A DNA stretch of 64,000 nucleotides from Taenia hydatigena (Eukaryota > Platyhelminthes > Cestoda > Cyclophyllidea > Taeniidae). The notes under the pieces were generated by a model. The model made no database searches. It was not told the origin of the DNA and saw only the letters and a list, made by a program, of their open reading frames with translations. Shown here one piece after another: positions 1 to 10,386 of this stretch. Positions within the stretch are counted from its first letter, which is position 1. Each line of letters begins with the position of its first letter. The position numbers and the translations under genes are program-made. The stretch spans positions 32,495,971 to 32,559,970 of the forward strand of contig JADWOT020000001.1 in the NCBI GenBank assembly GCA_036345935.2, read 5' to 3'.

Positions 1-460
1 AAGCACGCGTCGTCATCCGGTAGAACCAGTCAGAGATAATGCATTTACTTTGCAACCCGGTGAATGACTACGTGGAAGATGCACAACTAGCCTTCTGTAG
101 AAGTAGCACTAGAGATGCGCGTGGTTCCAGCAAAACACACAAGAAAGGCATTCTTTGCAGAATGTTTGCGAAAAAAGGGTAAATGCTCGAAGTTGAGGGC
201 AACGCAGAACTAACAGTCCCCATCCCTCTACAGTATTCAATGGTGGCGTGGTGTCTCTACCCCACTCCTCAATATCCAACACATCCTGCAAATGCAAAAG
301 GAAGGAAGGAAGGAGGACGCCTCTACTGGTTTCAACAGTAGCAACAGTTTAGCTTTGTCAATGGTAGCAGCAATAATAATAACTAAAGTATTTGCATTAC
401 TATAAGGAGGAGGAGGAGCAGCAGCAGTGTTGGCGGCAGAAGAGAGAGGAAGACAGGAGA

Positions 461-500
461 GCAGGGCAGAGCAGGGCAGGGCAGGGCAGGGCAGGGCAGG
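461..500. repeat. (GGGCA)n pentanucleotide microsatellite
   Basis: About seven GCAGGG-type units in tandem, preceded by a short GGA/GCA-rich stretch from about 405. It creates proline/alanine-rich open frames on the minus strand that have no other coding support. Confidence 0.85.
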
Positions 501-1690
501 GGAGCGAAGGGGGACAAATTTACGTGTGGTTTTCTGCACAGACGAGAGGGTACTTTCAATTACCTCCACGACATCGGGCAGAGCATGAGCTGGCGGGTGA
601 GTTGGTCGGTGGGTGGGTGAGTCGGCAAACAACGCCCCAGGACTGCCCATTGAAGCCATATATCATTGAAGGAGGATCGATCGCCGACACCGCCACCACC
701 ACCACCAATGACACCACCGACTGATACGGGCCCAAAATTGGTTCCAGCATTCACTTCAATTTGTCCACGAGGCCAGTCCGTGACACATTCATGCCGCCTG
801 GCTCGCTACAAGTGCAAAAGACGCCATTTCCATCACTTCACACACCACTACTTTCCTATCCACTTCCACATCTTCCCAACACCCAAAAGGGAGGCTCATT
901 TCAACCAAATCTACGTCCCCACCACTACCCTTTGTAAATCTGCATAAACGAACACAAAATATCATTTCATTACTGACATTTCCATCTCACTACCTTCGCA
1001 TTATTCCAACCACTTTTTCAACAAGAAATCCAATTTAGAAAATCGAGGCTAAAGTACTACTTAAGCACTGGCTGTGATCAGAGCCACCCCATAGTCACAC
1101 ACTCGGGTGGAGCCAAATCAGACGCAATTTCACAATTCTGCTAGATAATTTGTTTCCTTCACTGCCATAGTCACAACTTCCTCGAATGTACCAGACCAGT
1201 CTTCATCAACGACTATAAAATATGCACACTTCAAAGCATCGTCCCTTACTACCGCGAAAGACCCACTTAATCACTCTGAACAGCATCTAATCGCCACACT
1301 TCCTCATCCAACGACTTTTGAAGTGAAGGCAACAGTCTTTCAAAAGTGGCCACCGATCCGCCCTCTCCAATGCCAACTTAGGCTTTCGCATTAGTGAGGA
1401 ACCAGTGTTCTCTCCCTGATTACAGTTGTTAAGATTAACATTTACAACCTTAAATGCGTTTAAGCCCTTCCACCAATTAGTTCAACCGCAAATACTGACT
1501 ACTGCTAGTACTTTACGGCTGCAAAATACATTTTCATTTTTCTCCAACATCTAACTTTTCAGGATACAAGAAACTTGACAACTGTAAAAACAAGACCTTA
1601 ACGGCCGTTTTTTTTCGCAAAAAAACCCGTATTTTGCATTAACATAGATATAACCTGCCACAAGTGCATCACCGTTGATTTGGTTTTGTT
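501..1690. other. Unassigned sequence; possible P/S-rich exon near 745-945
   Basis: No gene recognised. One plus-strand frame is open from about 745 to a TAA near 936 and reads as P/S/T-rich protein (SFQPNLRPHHYPL before the stop), with a possible acceptor AG just before CATTCACTTC. Another frame over the same bases is also open, so coding status is undecided. From 1000 to 1690 nothing is visible beyond AT-rich unique sequence. Confidence 0.3.
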
Positions 1691-1947
1691 TACCCGCATA
1701 AGTCAAAACAGTGCTTGCATTTCAATGAGCAAGTTAACTGCATAGAGGCCGCGTAAATCCAAGAAAGGCACGAAACCTGATATGGATGCCTTACTTGTAC
1801 ACCCAGACAAAACACATTATCCACAGTGAGTCTGTAATAACTTGAAGATCTTGTGTCGCCACGTGTTGCAGAAAGACGAGACGCCATTGATAACTGCTGA
1901 TGAATGTAAAGGACTTACGATAATGTTGTTGCGATAGGGATCGTTGG

Positions 1948-2613
1948 ATGAAGGAACGAATGTCCTCACCGGTGATGTTCACGTATGGGCAACAACAGCA
2001 GTGGCACCAGCCGCATTGGCGGAAACAGGACGCAGTGGAGAAGGCAAAACATACAGAAGTTGAGCCGCCCCTTGAGTCGATACAACCGCGTCCACCAACC
2101 GTCGATGTGCCGTGGTACACCCACCAACTCCCCATCCTCCAGGTATGCCGGGAGAATTACACCTGGAACATTAAGAAAGCTGCAAGATGGCAACGATTCT
2201 TTGGTCTCCTTCCAAGAGCAAAGCGCAGATCGGCGAGGGCACACCCAACCCTCTTGACGACACGAGGGACCACCACCAATCCACCCAAGCGCCATGCCAC
2301 ATCGTACAAGCCACTCCCCATCACAACCCCAACCCTGATAGTAATCAGTCTAGATGAGGCCGCGAACCACCTCAGTTTTCTACCTTGGATGCTCCCCACG
2401 CCGTCCTTCCCACCCCCTCCTTTTCAACTCCTTTTCCATCCATTCTCACTCCTCAGACCGAATAGCAATAGTAGTCGGAGTAGCATGACAGCCGCTCCCC
2501 CACCCCTAACAGCTCGCGCCCAAAACACCCAACAGTGGAGACCTACTCGACTACTTACCTCCTCTGAGATGATGCACCACTACTCATCACCTATACAGTC
2601 AGCAACAAATTAA
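1948..2613 (+). CDS. Hypothetical Q/P-rich open frame, coding doubtful
   Basis: A 221-codon frame is open, the longest in the window. It contains YGQQQQWHQPHW, a CAG|GTATGC donor-like site near 2142, and a proline-rich tail. A second frame (1985-2257) is equally open and reads as an S/R-rich protein (LRKLQDGNDSLVSFQEQ), which looks more like natural protein. The overlapping candidates, and a frame that drifts after 2260, suggest a fragment of a disordered-protein gene or a decayed copy. No family is recognised. Confidence 0.25.
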   Translation: MKERMSSPVMFTYGQQQQWHQPHWRKQDAVEKAKHTEVEPPLESIQPRPPTVDVPWYTHQLPILQVCRENYTWNIKKAARWQRFFGLLPRAKRRSARAHPTLLTTRGTTTNPPKRHATSYKPLPITTPTLIVISLDEAANHLSFLPWMLPTPSFPPPPFQLLFHPFSLLRPNSNSSRSSMTAAPPPLTARAQNTQQWRPTRLLTSSEMMHHYSSPIQSATN

Positions 2614-2708
2614 CCTCCATCCTCCCACAGCAATAACATTTCCGCACCTCCGGAAGCAAAATATACCGCAGTTTCCACCACTGAGCTCTGGCCCATAGCG
2701 CTTCCATT

Positions 2709-2732
2709 CGTTGTCGTCGTCGTCGTCGTCGT
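2709..2732. repeat. (GTC)n microsatellite
   Basis: Seven GTC/TCG units in tandem, inside S/P-rich sequence of unknown function. It produces poly-V, poly-S or poly-R/D runs depending on frame. Confidence 0.9.
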
Positions 2733-2944
2733 AAAAGAATGTCTCCTTCACTCTTTCACACACCCACAGCAGAGCTCCCCCAGCCTTTCCCCTCCTTCGC
2801 CGCCACCCAGCCACCCATGCTCGCGAAGACAGAGAGACAGAGACATAATAGCAGTAGTAGACCGTGTCGCCCATGCCGACAGCCGCACCGCACAACCCAG
2901 GCGGAGACGCCACCACCGCCACCGCCACCGCGAATCACTCCAAC

Positions 2945-4650
2945 ATATTGTATTGCCTACCATTCCACACACTCATCACATGTTACTTCACCATCACAAC
3001 CATCAAGGTACGTTTGTAGCATCTAAAAAGGAAAAAAAAAACCAAACAATGGAAAGACCGATGTGTGAGGGTCCAATGCACTGCAAAGCCAACAAACATA
3101 ACTACTGATAGGAAAACAAGAAACACCTCAACAAGCAAACAATTGAGTCTGCTGCAAAGTACAGTCTGCGTAGTGATGCCAAAGCTTCCCACTAGCCACT
3201 TCTTCTTCCGCTCCTACCCCTGCTGCGTCTACCTCACTCAAAGCTGAGGAACCTACCATTAAGCCATCACCGAGGCCCTCTACACAACATGTTTCACAGC
3301 AGGGATCACATCAACACAACAAACAACCCAGGTAAAAAAGAAAGCACTTTCCCACCCAACATATGAATGCACATTGATTCCACCGCTGCACACAATAAAG
3401 GACAGCAACAACTCATTAAGCACAATCCAATCTTACCTGAGAAACATGTGAGGTGATAGCGAAGGCGAGGTTCGCACCCATTACTGCTGCAGCCTCATCT
3501 TCTTCTTCTGTGTCTACTCTACCACGACAACGAGCTAAAATAATAATGATTAGTTGCCACATCCTTAGAAACGTTAGAACTCCTCGCAACAATATCTATC
3601 GCCATTAGAAAGCAAACAAATTACAAATTGCCGAAATATTCTTAGCTTATCGCTTCAAGTGACATACAGCGAAAAGTGTACGTGAGTAGGCATCGTAGTT
3701 GGAAAACAAAACGTCCTGACTGCCACATTATAAGACTTCTGTGTTTGCCTTACCAAAATTACAAAACCCTTCATCAAATTGAACCTCATTCATCAAAACT
3801 CAATCTTACTAACCACTTGGAAACAGCCAAAGCAATCGTACTCAATCCAAAGAAACAATTGGTCTAACAAATAAACTGACAAATAAAGCAGAAGCATGTA
3901 TCTACACACACTCATAAAATGGGCGCCTAATCTCAAAAAACCACCAAGCAAGTAATTGCCGAGCACTTCGTAAGCTTTTAGCACCTCTCCACAAAATCAC
4001 GCCTCATTGCTCAAATTCAAACGTCAGTATAAAACAAACCTTACAAATCGCAAAAGCAGTCAAAACTTATGTCTACATAGCGAAAAATGCACGTGAGGGG
4101 GCCTTGCGGCTGAAAAGTAACCGTCAACAGTCACATTGAGTGGCCTTTGCGTCTACTCTAACAAGTATGCGTATAAAGGAAGCAAACCGACGGTCAAAGC
4201 ACCTCACAACAACCAAGCAACCAAAAATAATCGAAAGGTATTAAGTATTTACCGGGCTTCCAACTTTTGGCAGCGGATAAAGGCGCATTAATCCAGAAAA
4301 ATTATCCCCAAAAACACGCGCACAAATCCGGCTAATCAGTTCAAGGTTCGTCCGGTAAAACAAACAAATGTTAAATTATATGTATTTTCGGTGAGACCAT
4401 AATCAAAACAAGTACTAGCAGTTTTAACTTTTGTGTAAAATTTTGGCAGCAAACACACTAATGACACTTTACAAGGTGAGCAAAATGAGAAAGTCGTATA
4501 TATTTGTATATTAGTAGCATAAATGCATAATGGTGACATTGTAAAGTTCATCGGCAAATTTTAAAAATTGTTTAATTTACAGTGAGCCATGTCATTCTGT
4601 CAACTAGTTGTAAACTTCAATTTACTGTATGCATGTGTTTTGTAGCAAAG
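2945..4650 (-). repeat. Flanking dispersed repeat, copy 1 (inverted)
   Basis: This block is the reverse complement of 60460-62415, and its inner half also matches 7691-8548. Shared landmarks include the stretch with GGATTAATGCGCCTTTATCC and the two exons described at 2957-3518. Homology ends sharply near 2945, and the S/P-rich DNA outside is not shared. Introns and exons are duplicated together, so this is a genomic duplication and not a retrocopy. This copy has internal deletions relative to copy 2, one of about 100 bases near 3850. Confidence 0.85.
2957..3518 (-). CDS. Last two exons of an unrecognised gene, paralog A
   Basis: Exon 1 (3518-3437, minus) reads VDTEEEDEAAAVMG then ANLAFAITSHVSQ. 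It starts after an AG and ends in CAG|GTAAGA. Exon 2 (3022-2957) follows a pyrimidine-rich tract and AG and reads MLQTYLDGCDGEVTCDEC, VEW, stop. Phase 0 joins them through a 414-base intron. The paralog at 61731-62408 keeps both splice sites and the frame, with one 3-base indel and synonymous changes (ACA/ACT, GAA/GAG, CTC/CTT, ACC/ACT). Family unknown; upstream exons were not found. An opposite-strand exon ending at a GTACGT donor (3008) was considered less likely. Confidence 0.45.
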
Positions 4651-4921
4651 TTCATACTCAAAACGAATAGACGCGTTGCACAATTGAAGCAATGGACTGG
4701 CCATACCCACATTGACTTGCAGGTGTCGATCACCTTTACAAAAGTTGCGTATTTGTGCAAAGTCCCGCTTTACATCTACTTGGATGGTAGGGTGTAAGCT
4801 ACGTTTTCAGATGCAGTGGCACAGTAGCCAACTTCGGAACTGCTTCCTGATTCGAGCGTCAATCGCATTAGCAGTTGCTCCAATCAGTGGAGTGCTACTT
4901 GACTTCTGCCTCGTGTGGTAG
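4582..4921 (+). other. Unassigned open stretches next to the repeat edge
   Basis: Two overlapping plus-strand frames are open. A strong acceptor (CTACGTTTTCAG at about 4799-4811) precedes a frame reading MQWHSSQLRNCFLIRASIA and ending at TAG 4919-4921. It could be a small exon. No homologue is recognised, and there is no second copy in the window to test it against. Confidence 0.25.
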
Positions 4922-5458
4922 CTGTCATGACACGACTTGTAATTTTCTGAACTTACCTTGTAGAGGGCTCCTCCTCTCTCTTCTGGTCACCCTTGTTAGT
5001 AGAAGTCTGAGTATGCTTTAACACCTGTATTATAAAGGGTGAAAATTATGCAGCTAGGAAAGATGTGGGATTCAGGTCAGGGAAGAGTCACGCCCTTGCG
5101 AGTTTCCACGCCGCTCCACCACGAGGTTCAAATTGTTTTTTCGCGTCTGGCCTACAAAGCGTATTTAAAAAATGCAAGTGTTACATTCCTGATCTGCCAG
5201 TAACCCGAATGCAATTGTGAAAACACGTTCGATTCTGCTAAGATAGTTGATCATGATAGGAGTGGAAGCGCTCGACAAATTAAAAATAATTACCTTTTGT
5301 GTGGAATGATCTGAACTGTTTGATTCCCTCTGTCAGGAGACATGAGAAGGCCAAAAGAGTATGAGGCATGGTTATTGAGCTACAGATAATGTTAGGGCTA
5401 CAAATTACACCCTTAATCTCCTAATCTTGTGAGTTTGTCAATGCGGTCCCTCTTCTTT

Positions 5459-5573
5459 CTCCTCCTCCTCCTCCTCCTCCTCCTCCTCCTCCTCCTCCTC
5501 CTCCTCCTCCTCCTCCTCCTCCTCCTCCTCCTCCTCCTCCTCCTCCTCCTTCTCCTCCTCCTCAAAAATCACA
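5459..5573. repeat. (TCC)n microsatellite, about 105 bases
   Basis: Near-perfect TCC array with one TTCTCC interruption. It generates a spurious poly-leucine frame on the plus strand. Confidence 0.97.
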
Positions 5574-5593
5574 CTTTTGAGTCAGCTCCTTAT

Positions 5594-5692
5594 TGTGGGG
5601 TCCAAAGGCTTCCTTGAAGGCAAAAGAAGGCAAAATATCAGGATAGAATGCATATATTTATTAGACGGAGGAAAATGAGTTGCTGGAACACC
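5594..5692 (-). repeat. Short dispersed repeat, possibly an LTR or TRIM fragment
   Basis: Matches 7428-7525, sharing CTTGAAGGCAAAAGAAGGC and the following TAGAATG-ATATAT block. On the minus strand both copies end in ...GGACSCCACA. That suits the CA end of an LTR, so a solo LTR or miniature retrotransposon remnant is possible. No primer-binding site, polypurine tract or target duplication was found, so the class is inferred. Confidence 0.4.
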
Positions 5693-6105
5693 TTTCATTG
5701 ATGACTGCATCATCTCACACGTTATCTTTGACTTTTGTTCCTTCACTCTTCTTATTGCATTACAATTGGACATGATCCACGAAGAACCCCCAATTCGGCT
5801 TTTAGCTTTCTTATTATCCGGACCACCCTCGAAGCCTAATAACACGACAGCCACAGAAAACCATGACTCAGAGTGGTATTTAGTTTTATAGACCACATGT
5901 CACTTAGTTTGCTCCAACCTGTCTACATTAACTACAGCTATTTGGTCGTCAAGCTTCTATTTATCCAGATCGTCCACAAAGCCTCACATTTCTCTGTGAT
6001 TCACGACCAGTCTGCTTCACTCATTGCGCGCCGTCACGTGCACTTCAAATTGCCGTCTTTGATCCAACAATCAATGTGCTGTCAGGCGCATCGTCGCCAG
6101 TTTCA

Positions 6106-6899
6106 TGATTCCGTGGCTCACTTGTGACGCTGTCGGAAGAAGGAGTGTTCTACGCCGCATTTCTGATTGCACTCGTGAGCTTTGCACTGCTCAATTGGAG
6201 CAGTGCGCTGAACCTACTCACATGGTCCTACATGTGGGCAATTGCTGGAATCGCTGGGACCCTTGTCGACTGTAAGTGTGTCCATTTCGCTAATCAATCT
6301 GCTGCCTTGTAGATGCGACAAGGAGGGAGAGTGGGGTGGGGGAGCGCCACCGGCGCTCAGTTGGAGTTGAGGTGAGACCCTGCGTGCGCCACCACCGAAG
6401 GCTGCCACCGGCCTCAGTGAACCGGGATGCATCCAGTTTTGCAATCTCTCCCCTTCGTAACGAGGAGGTTGTACCGGCCACTGAGGTCGTGTGTCCAGGC
6501 ACCAACCCAAGTAAGTCTCACTCCCTTCTTTCCCTCCTCCTCCTCCTCCTCCTCCTCCTCCTCCTCCTCCTCCTCCTCCTCCTCCTCCTCCTGCCTCGCT
6601 CCTCTCCTCCTCCTCCTCCTCCTCTCCTCTCCCTCCTCCTTCCTCCTCCTCCTCCTCCTCGCTCCTCCTCCTCCTCCTCCTCCTCCTCCTCCTCCTCCTC
6701 CTCCTCCTCCTCCTCCTCTTCCTACTGGTCAAGTCACTTTGTAGGAGTTGCAGAGCGTCTCTGGCTCAAGACATACTTCATGCTTTTGGGCTCAATCACT
6801 TGGTTCATAATTACTTGCAGACTCAGCATACGTCATTCAGCTGACTTGCTTTCAGTGTTTGGGCAGCTAGCAGTAGCATTAGCGTTATTTTCACTTTAA
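6106..6899 (+). pseudogene. Argonaute-like MID-PIWI fragment with three in-frame exons
   Basis: Exon a (about 6109-6271) reads LVTLSEEGVFYAAFLIALVS and then FALLNWSSALNLLTWSYMW. It aligns to the MID blocks at 10.7 and 48.4 kb and ends T|GTAAGT. Exon b (6313-6510) starts after TTGTAG and restores the frame as IAGTLVDYATRR, matching Argonaute VGDTLLGMATQC. It later reads TEVVCPGTNP where Argonautes have PVIFLGADVTHP, and ends A|GTAAGT. Exon c (6745-6899) starts after TTTGTAG, reads GSITWFIITCRLSIRH against GITYIVVQKRHHTR, and stops at TAA. The phase is kept across both introns. The PIWI part between DVTHP and QKRHHTR is missing, and a TGA at 6106 closes the frame upstream. A hydrophobic membrane-protein reading is the alternative. 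Confidence 0.55.
6531..6720. repeat. Interrupted (TCC)n microsatellite inside an intron
   Basis: Three TCC blocks separated by TGCCTCGC and TCGC interruptions. They fill most of the second intron (6511-6744) of the Argonaute-like fragment around them. Long proline, leucine, serine or arginine frames over this stretch come from the repeat. Confidence 0.95.
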
Positions 6900-7427
6900 A
6901 CCACTTAATTTACAGGCATTAGCCACATCAGCATGGTTTTGTTCCTTCTTTAGCTGAGCGCTGGTGGCGAGAGTGGAATGCGCAACACCACCGTAAGCTT
7001 TCCACACTCAAACATTCTCCTCCTCCTCCTCATTTTGCATCCTCATCCTTCTCTTCCTCCATTGGTTATTTTAGGGCCAAAACACCAACGCGGAGTAAGA
7101 AGAGGACGCGCAGGAAGATGGCGCATCTTCTGTTGTTTAAATTGTTAGGGATCACTCACCTCGTTTTTTTTCATTTCTCCTTATCCCTCTTCCCCACTCC
7201 CCATAGCATGATTGTATTGTGCTAACAGAGTTTTGTCATGGCAGTGCTTTCTGTTCGCCTTCTATGTGGGCAGGATGGGGTGGATGGTAATAAGACGAAC
7301 ATTGGTGGACTGAGTGGGTGGGTGTAAGAGGCGCCGCCACATTAAAATATTAGTCAACAATGTCAATTTTAGTGAGATATGAGTTAACGACAGACACCCC
7401 GTAATATGGCAATCTAGTATGCATACT
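6900..7427. other. Spacer, no gene seen
   Basis: A short (TCC)n tract lies near 7018-7030, followed by T-rich sequence (7163-7200). No open frame or repeated Argonaute block was found. Confidence 0.5.
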
Positions 7428-7525
7428 GTGGCGTCCCGAGGCTCCCTTGAAGGCAAAAGAAGGCGGAATGCTAGGGTAGAATGTATATATTCACCGGACA
7501 GAGGGATAAAGGCTGCTGGCATGGC
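7428..7525 (-). repeat. Second copy of the LTR/TRIM-like short repeat
   Basis: Homologous to 5594-5692 in the same orientation. It begins TGTGGCGTCC on the plus strand. The minus-strand reading GEYIHSTLAF parallels NKYMHSILIF in the first copy, but neither need be coding. Confidence 0.4.
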
Positions 7526-7620
7526 CCGGAGGCCAGCCCACGCAGCTAAGGCAATACGGCCACCTCTGTGACTTTGACAGAAACCAGCAGTTCTAACAAA
7601 CAAAGTACTACAACACCTGC

Positions 7621-7675
7621 AAGACCATGTGAGTAAGGTCAATCCATTGTTCCAATGGAGCAACGCGTCTATTCG
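7621..7675 (-). pseudogene. Argonaute-like MID fragment (inverted scrap)
   Basis: The minus strand reads LLHWNNGLTLLTWSC, matching LLNWSSALNLLTWSY of the 6.2 kb exon, then CTTGCAG|GTGTTG. It is about 50 bases long and runs opposite to the neighbouring fragment, next to the LTR-like repeat. It is probably a rearrangement product. Confidence 0.5.
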
Positions 7676-7690
7676 CTTTCATTATGAACC

Positions 7691-8548
7691 ATGCTAGAAA
7701 ACACAAGCTTAAATTAAAGTGCACAACTGGTTGACAAAATTGACATTGCTTGCGGTGATTTAAATTACTTTTGCGATTTGCTGACAGACTTTACAATATC
7801 ACTATTTCGCATTTATTTTACTGACGTAAATTGCAAATAGCTATTAGCTCGTTTGCTACCTAAAATATACGCAACGGTTGAAACTGTTAGTATTTGTCAT
7901 AATTATGGTCTCATCAAAAATACATAAAAATTTAAAGGTTGTTTGTTTTGCCGGACGAACTTTGAACTGATTGGCCAGGTTTGTGCGCTTCTTGCGTAAG
8001 TGTTACGCGTCTTTGGGGATAGTTTTTCTGGATTAATGCGCCTTTATCCGCTGCCAAAGGTTGGGAGCCCGGTAAGTATTAAGTATCTTTTGATTATTTT
8101 TAGTTAGTCAGTTGCTGTGAGGTACTTTAAATGTCGAATTGCTTCCTTTATACACATACTTGTTGGGGTGGAAGCAAAGGCCTCTTAATGTGATTGCTGA
8201 CGGTTACTTTTTTAACTGCAAGGTCTCCTCATGTGCATTTTTCGCTGTGTAGAGATAACTTGCGGCTGTTACAGCAGATTGTGAGGTTGTTTGTATTTTT
8301 GCTAGCGTTTGAATTTGAGTAATGAGGCGTGATTTTGTGGAGAGGTGCTAAAACCTTACGAAGTGCTTGGAAATTACTTGCTCAGTGGTTTCTTGCGATT
8401 AAGCACCCAATTTATGAATGTGCGTAGATATGTGCTTTTGCCTTCTCGATCAGCTTATTTGTTAGACCAACCGTTTCAGAAATAGCTGCAGTTGCTGTCA
8501 TAACTTTTTGTTTTCCATTTGCATTGCCTAATCGCGTTGATTTTACAT
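7691..8548 (+). repeat. Flanking dispersed repeat, copy 3 (partial)
   Basis: Matches 60460-61340 in the same orientation and 3800-4650 inverted, including the GGATTAATGCGCCTTTATCC landmark. It stops before the part holding the two conserved exons, so this copy carries no exon. Its right edge coincides with the left edge of the 8548-11220 duplication. Confidence 0.85.
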
Positions 8549-8789
8549 TCATTCTTTGCTCTGGTCGCATTAATCTTGGACATGCTTATTTACACGGGCA
8601 GTAAGGCTTGTGCTACTTGCAAATGAAACAGCTAGATTGTTGTCCATTGTTAACTCCTGTCCTCTAACAAATGCATTGAAATGTGTGACATTCTCAACTT
8701 TCTTTGCCTCAAAACGAGTGAGTGAGAGCGGGCAGAGAGAGTCCGCTTCTTAACCGGAGGCAGCTGACGACAGTTCCACGTTAAGATGC

Positions 8790-8867
8790 GTGTTCGTCAA
8801 ACGCTTCTCGGCCAGCATTGAGAACTACTCAGTCCGGCACATATATGTAGCAAATGTGCCGACGTAA
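8790..8867 (+). pseudogene. Argonaute-like N-terminal block (VF-E-FS-NIEDY motif)
   Basis: Reads VFVKRFSASIENYSVRHIY and then VANVPT, stop. It fits the start of the Argonaute N domain (LANYFEVDIPKIDVYHYEV), and the motif recurs at least ten times in the window. The family assignment of this block alone is weaker than for the MID and PIWI blocks. Confidence 0.45.
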
Positions 8868-9219
8868 AAAAGCGGCTGTGAAAGTGGTCAATCCAACCCT
8901 TCTGATCAGCGGAGCTTCACGTATGCATGAATCTCGGCCTCCACGCAGCAGCACTTAACACAGAGGCAGCAACGAAGCAGTGACATTGCCGAGCATTCTC
9001 TTAACGTCCTTCATCTCCATCAAGCTACCTCGCTGCTCATGTTACTAGTAATGGTGAATGTCGCCTACCTGTGCTCAAGCTACTGGCTCTGGGAAAACGA
9101 CGGCTAAGCAGGAATGAATGGACGCCATATTTTTTGCAACATGTCAAAAACCAACCACTGAAAGCTTTTACCAATCAAACAAACTCCAGGCGTAATCAAA
9201 GCATTAATTTTGTTTTTCC

Positions 9220-9514
9220 TTACGAAACACAGCCTCCTGACCAGGTTGAACTTAACCGACAGCACGAAGGGTAAAATGGCCTAACGGAAATCCACATTCT
9301 GTACGCCTATCCACCACAGAATGTAAGTCTAACTGAATGAACGCACTCAAATTTTCGCTGCAGCTATTTCTTGGCCAAGGCGAATTTGAGCATCTATGTG
9401 CAGACGATGTCGGAAAAAGTGACCAAGCAGAAAAAACAATGCGCCACCGTCATTTTACCGAACGGATCAGTGGCTAAAGAAATAGAACCTCGTACTCTCT
9501 TCTGCGCTGCTTGA
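9220..9514 (+). pseudogene. Argonaute-like N-domain block
   Basis: Reads LTEIHILYAYPPQNVSLTE, a stop, THSNFRCSYFLAKANLSI, then KKQCATVILPNGSVAKEI. The last part matches Argonaute KKNIYTVTALPIGNERVDFEV. In-frame stops lie at about 9271 (TAA) and 9337 (TGA). The partner at 47050-47260 has sense codons at both places (EEW and EW), so the two copies decayed separately. Confidence 0.55.
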
Positions 9515-9559
9515 ATCAAGAGACAGGCCTATTCCAATAAATTACTACTGCATAACCTT

Positions 9560-9761
9560 TGTTGACAGCCAGAACCTTCTGCTCAAATGCGCTCTGGGCG
9601 AGAAATGGCTGCCACAAAACTTGGGCGTGGCTATTCAGCTAGCCCGGAATTCTGAGGTGGATGGATGCGCGCAGCGTAAATTGAGGTTGACCTTTCTGCC
9701 CTTTGTGCCGCCTGTAGACCTCAACCTGATTATGAAACTATGCCTAGTAAGAATACACTAA
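9560..9761 (+). pseudogene. Argonaute-like linker L1 block
   Basis: Open as LLLKCALGEKWLPQNLGVAI, QLARNSEVDGCAQRKLRLTF and VDLN, ending at TAA after VRIH. It matches the 47.4 kb partner and the ESWLPQKLNVADQLDRLS stretch at 12.8 kb. In the 12.6 kb copy this block directly follows a GGG loop typical of the Argonaute N domain, which places it in L1. Confidence 0.5.
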
Positions 9762-9974
9762 GTTAATGCTTTTTATTACGCCTTGGCTTTGTCGGGTTGG
9801 TAGCAGCTTTAGGTGGTCGATTTTTATAAATCTCATTTGACGGCAGGTCGGCAGCCAGAGACGTGTTCGACGAACAATTCTCGTCTAACTTGCAATACTA
9901 ATTGGTCACGCATATATGATGCAAGCGTGACGACCTGATGAAGTGGCTAGATATCCGTCACCAATAATGGTGCT

Positions 9975-10352
9975 GTGATCACTCTGGTCGTGGAATTTGG
10001 CGGAGTGATGGATACGGATATCCACCTGCATAATCTACTCGTTTCTTTCTGCTGCACACCTTTGCGAATGTGTCGACACACAGCCGCTGACATTGCGACA
10101 GCCTCACTCTTCGTGGAAGCCACCTCTCAGTCAATGTGGATCGAGATCGTTCACATGGGCCGTCTGCAGTCATGGTGTACCCCCTTCCTTTCTGCATCCA
10201 TTAGTGCTCCCATCACCACACGAGTGATGTCTGCACAACTTGCCTACTTGGACAGGCAGGAGCGTTTTACTCGTTACCCGTTACGGCTAAGGCTTCCAGA
10301 GCGAATTGCAGCCTCTGAAAGCTCCGAGACTCGTTTAACTTTGCTCTCATAA
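9975..10352 (+). pseudogene. Recurrent Argonaute-array module before MID
   Basis: The 125-codon frame reads MDTDIHLHNLLVSFCCTP, CRHTAADIATASLFVEATSQ and SAQLAYLDRQERFTRYPLRL, then ERIAASESSETRLTL. Copies lie at 25.3-25.7, 27.6-27.85 and 33.4-33.8 kb (-), 47.9-48.25 kb (+) and 57.6 kb (-, cut by the gap). The final part lines up with the L2 end in front of MID. The first part has no clear Argonaute counterpart, so its reading frame is uncertain. Confidence 0.45.
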
Positions 10353-10386
10353 TCATCTAGTGAATTTCACTGTTTCATATCGATGA

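Noticed and set aside
237..659. 140-codon minus-strand frame near the left end
   Set aside because: It runs through the GGGCA and GGA repeats, has overlapping open frames and lacks a clear acceptor.
3190..3310. Plus-strand S/P/T-rich exon in flanking repeat copy 1
   Set aside because: The inverted copy has a 1-base deletion and about 20 extra bases that break this frame, while the minus-strand exons stay intact in both copies.
5429..5617. Poly-leucine frame read as a signal or membrane segment
   Set aside because: It is a pure TCC repeat in an arbitrary frame.
6124..6312. New multi-pass membrane protein
   Set aside because: Hydrophobic reading is real, but the same exon aligns at DNA level with MID blocks elsewhere, and the spliced continuation matches an Argonaute segment. 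It is kept only as an alternative.
6336..6744. Long poly-L/S/P and poly-R/E frames on both strands
   Set aside because: They are produced by the (TCC)n microsatellites. Only the splice-bounded parts outside the repeat show family similarity.
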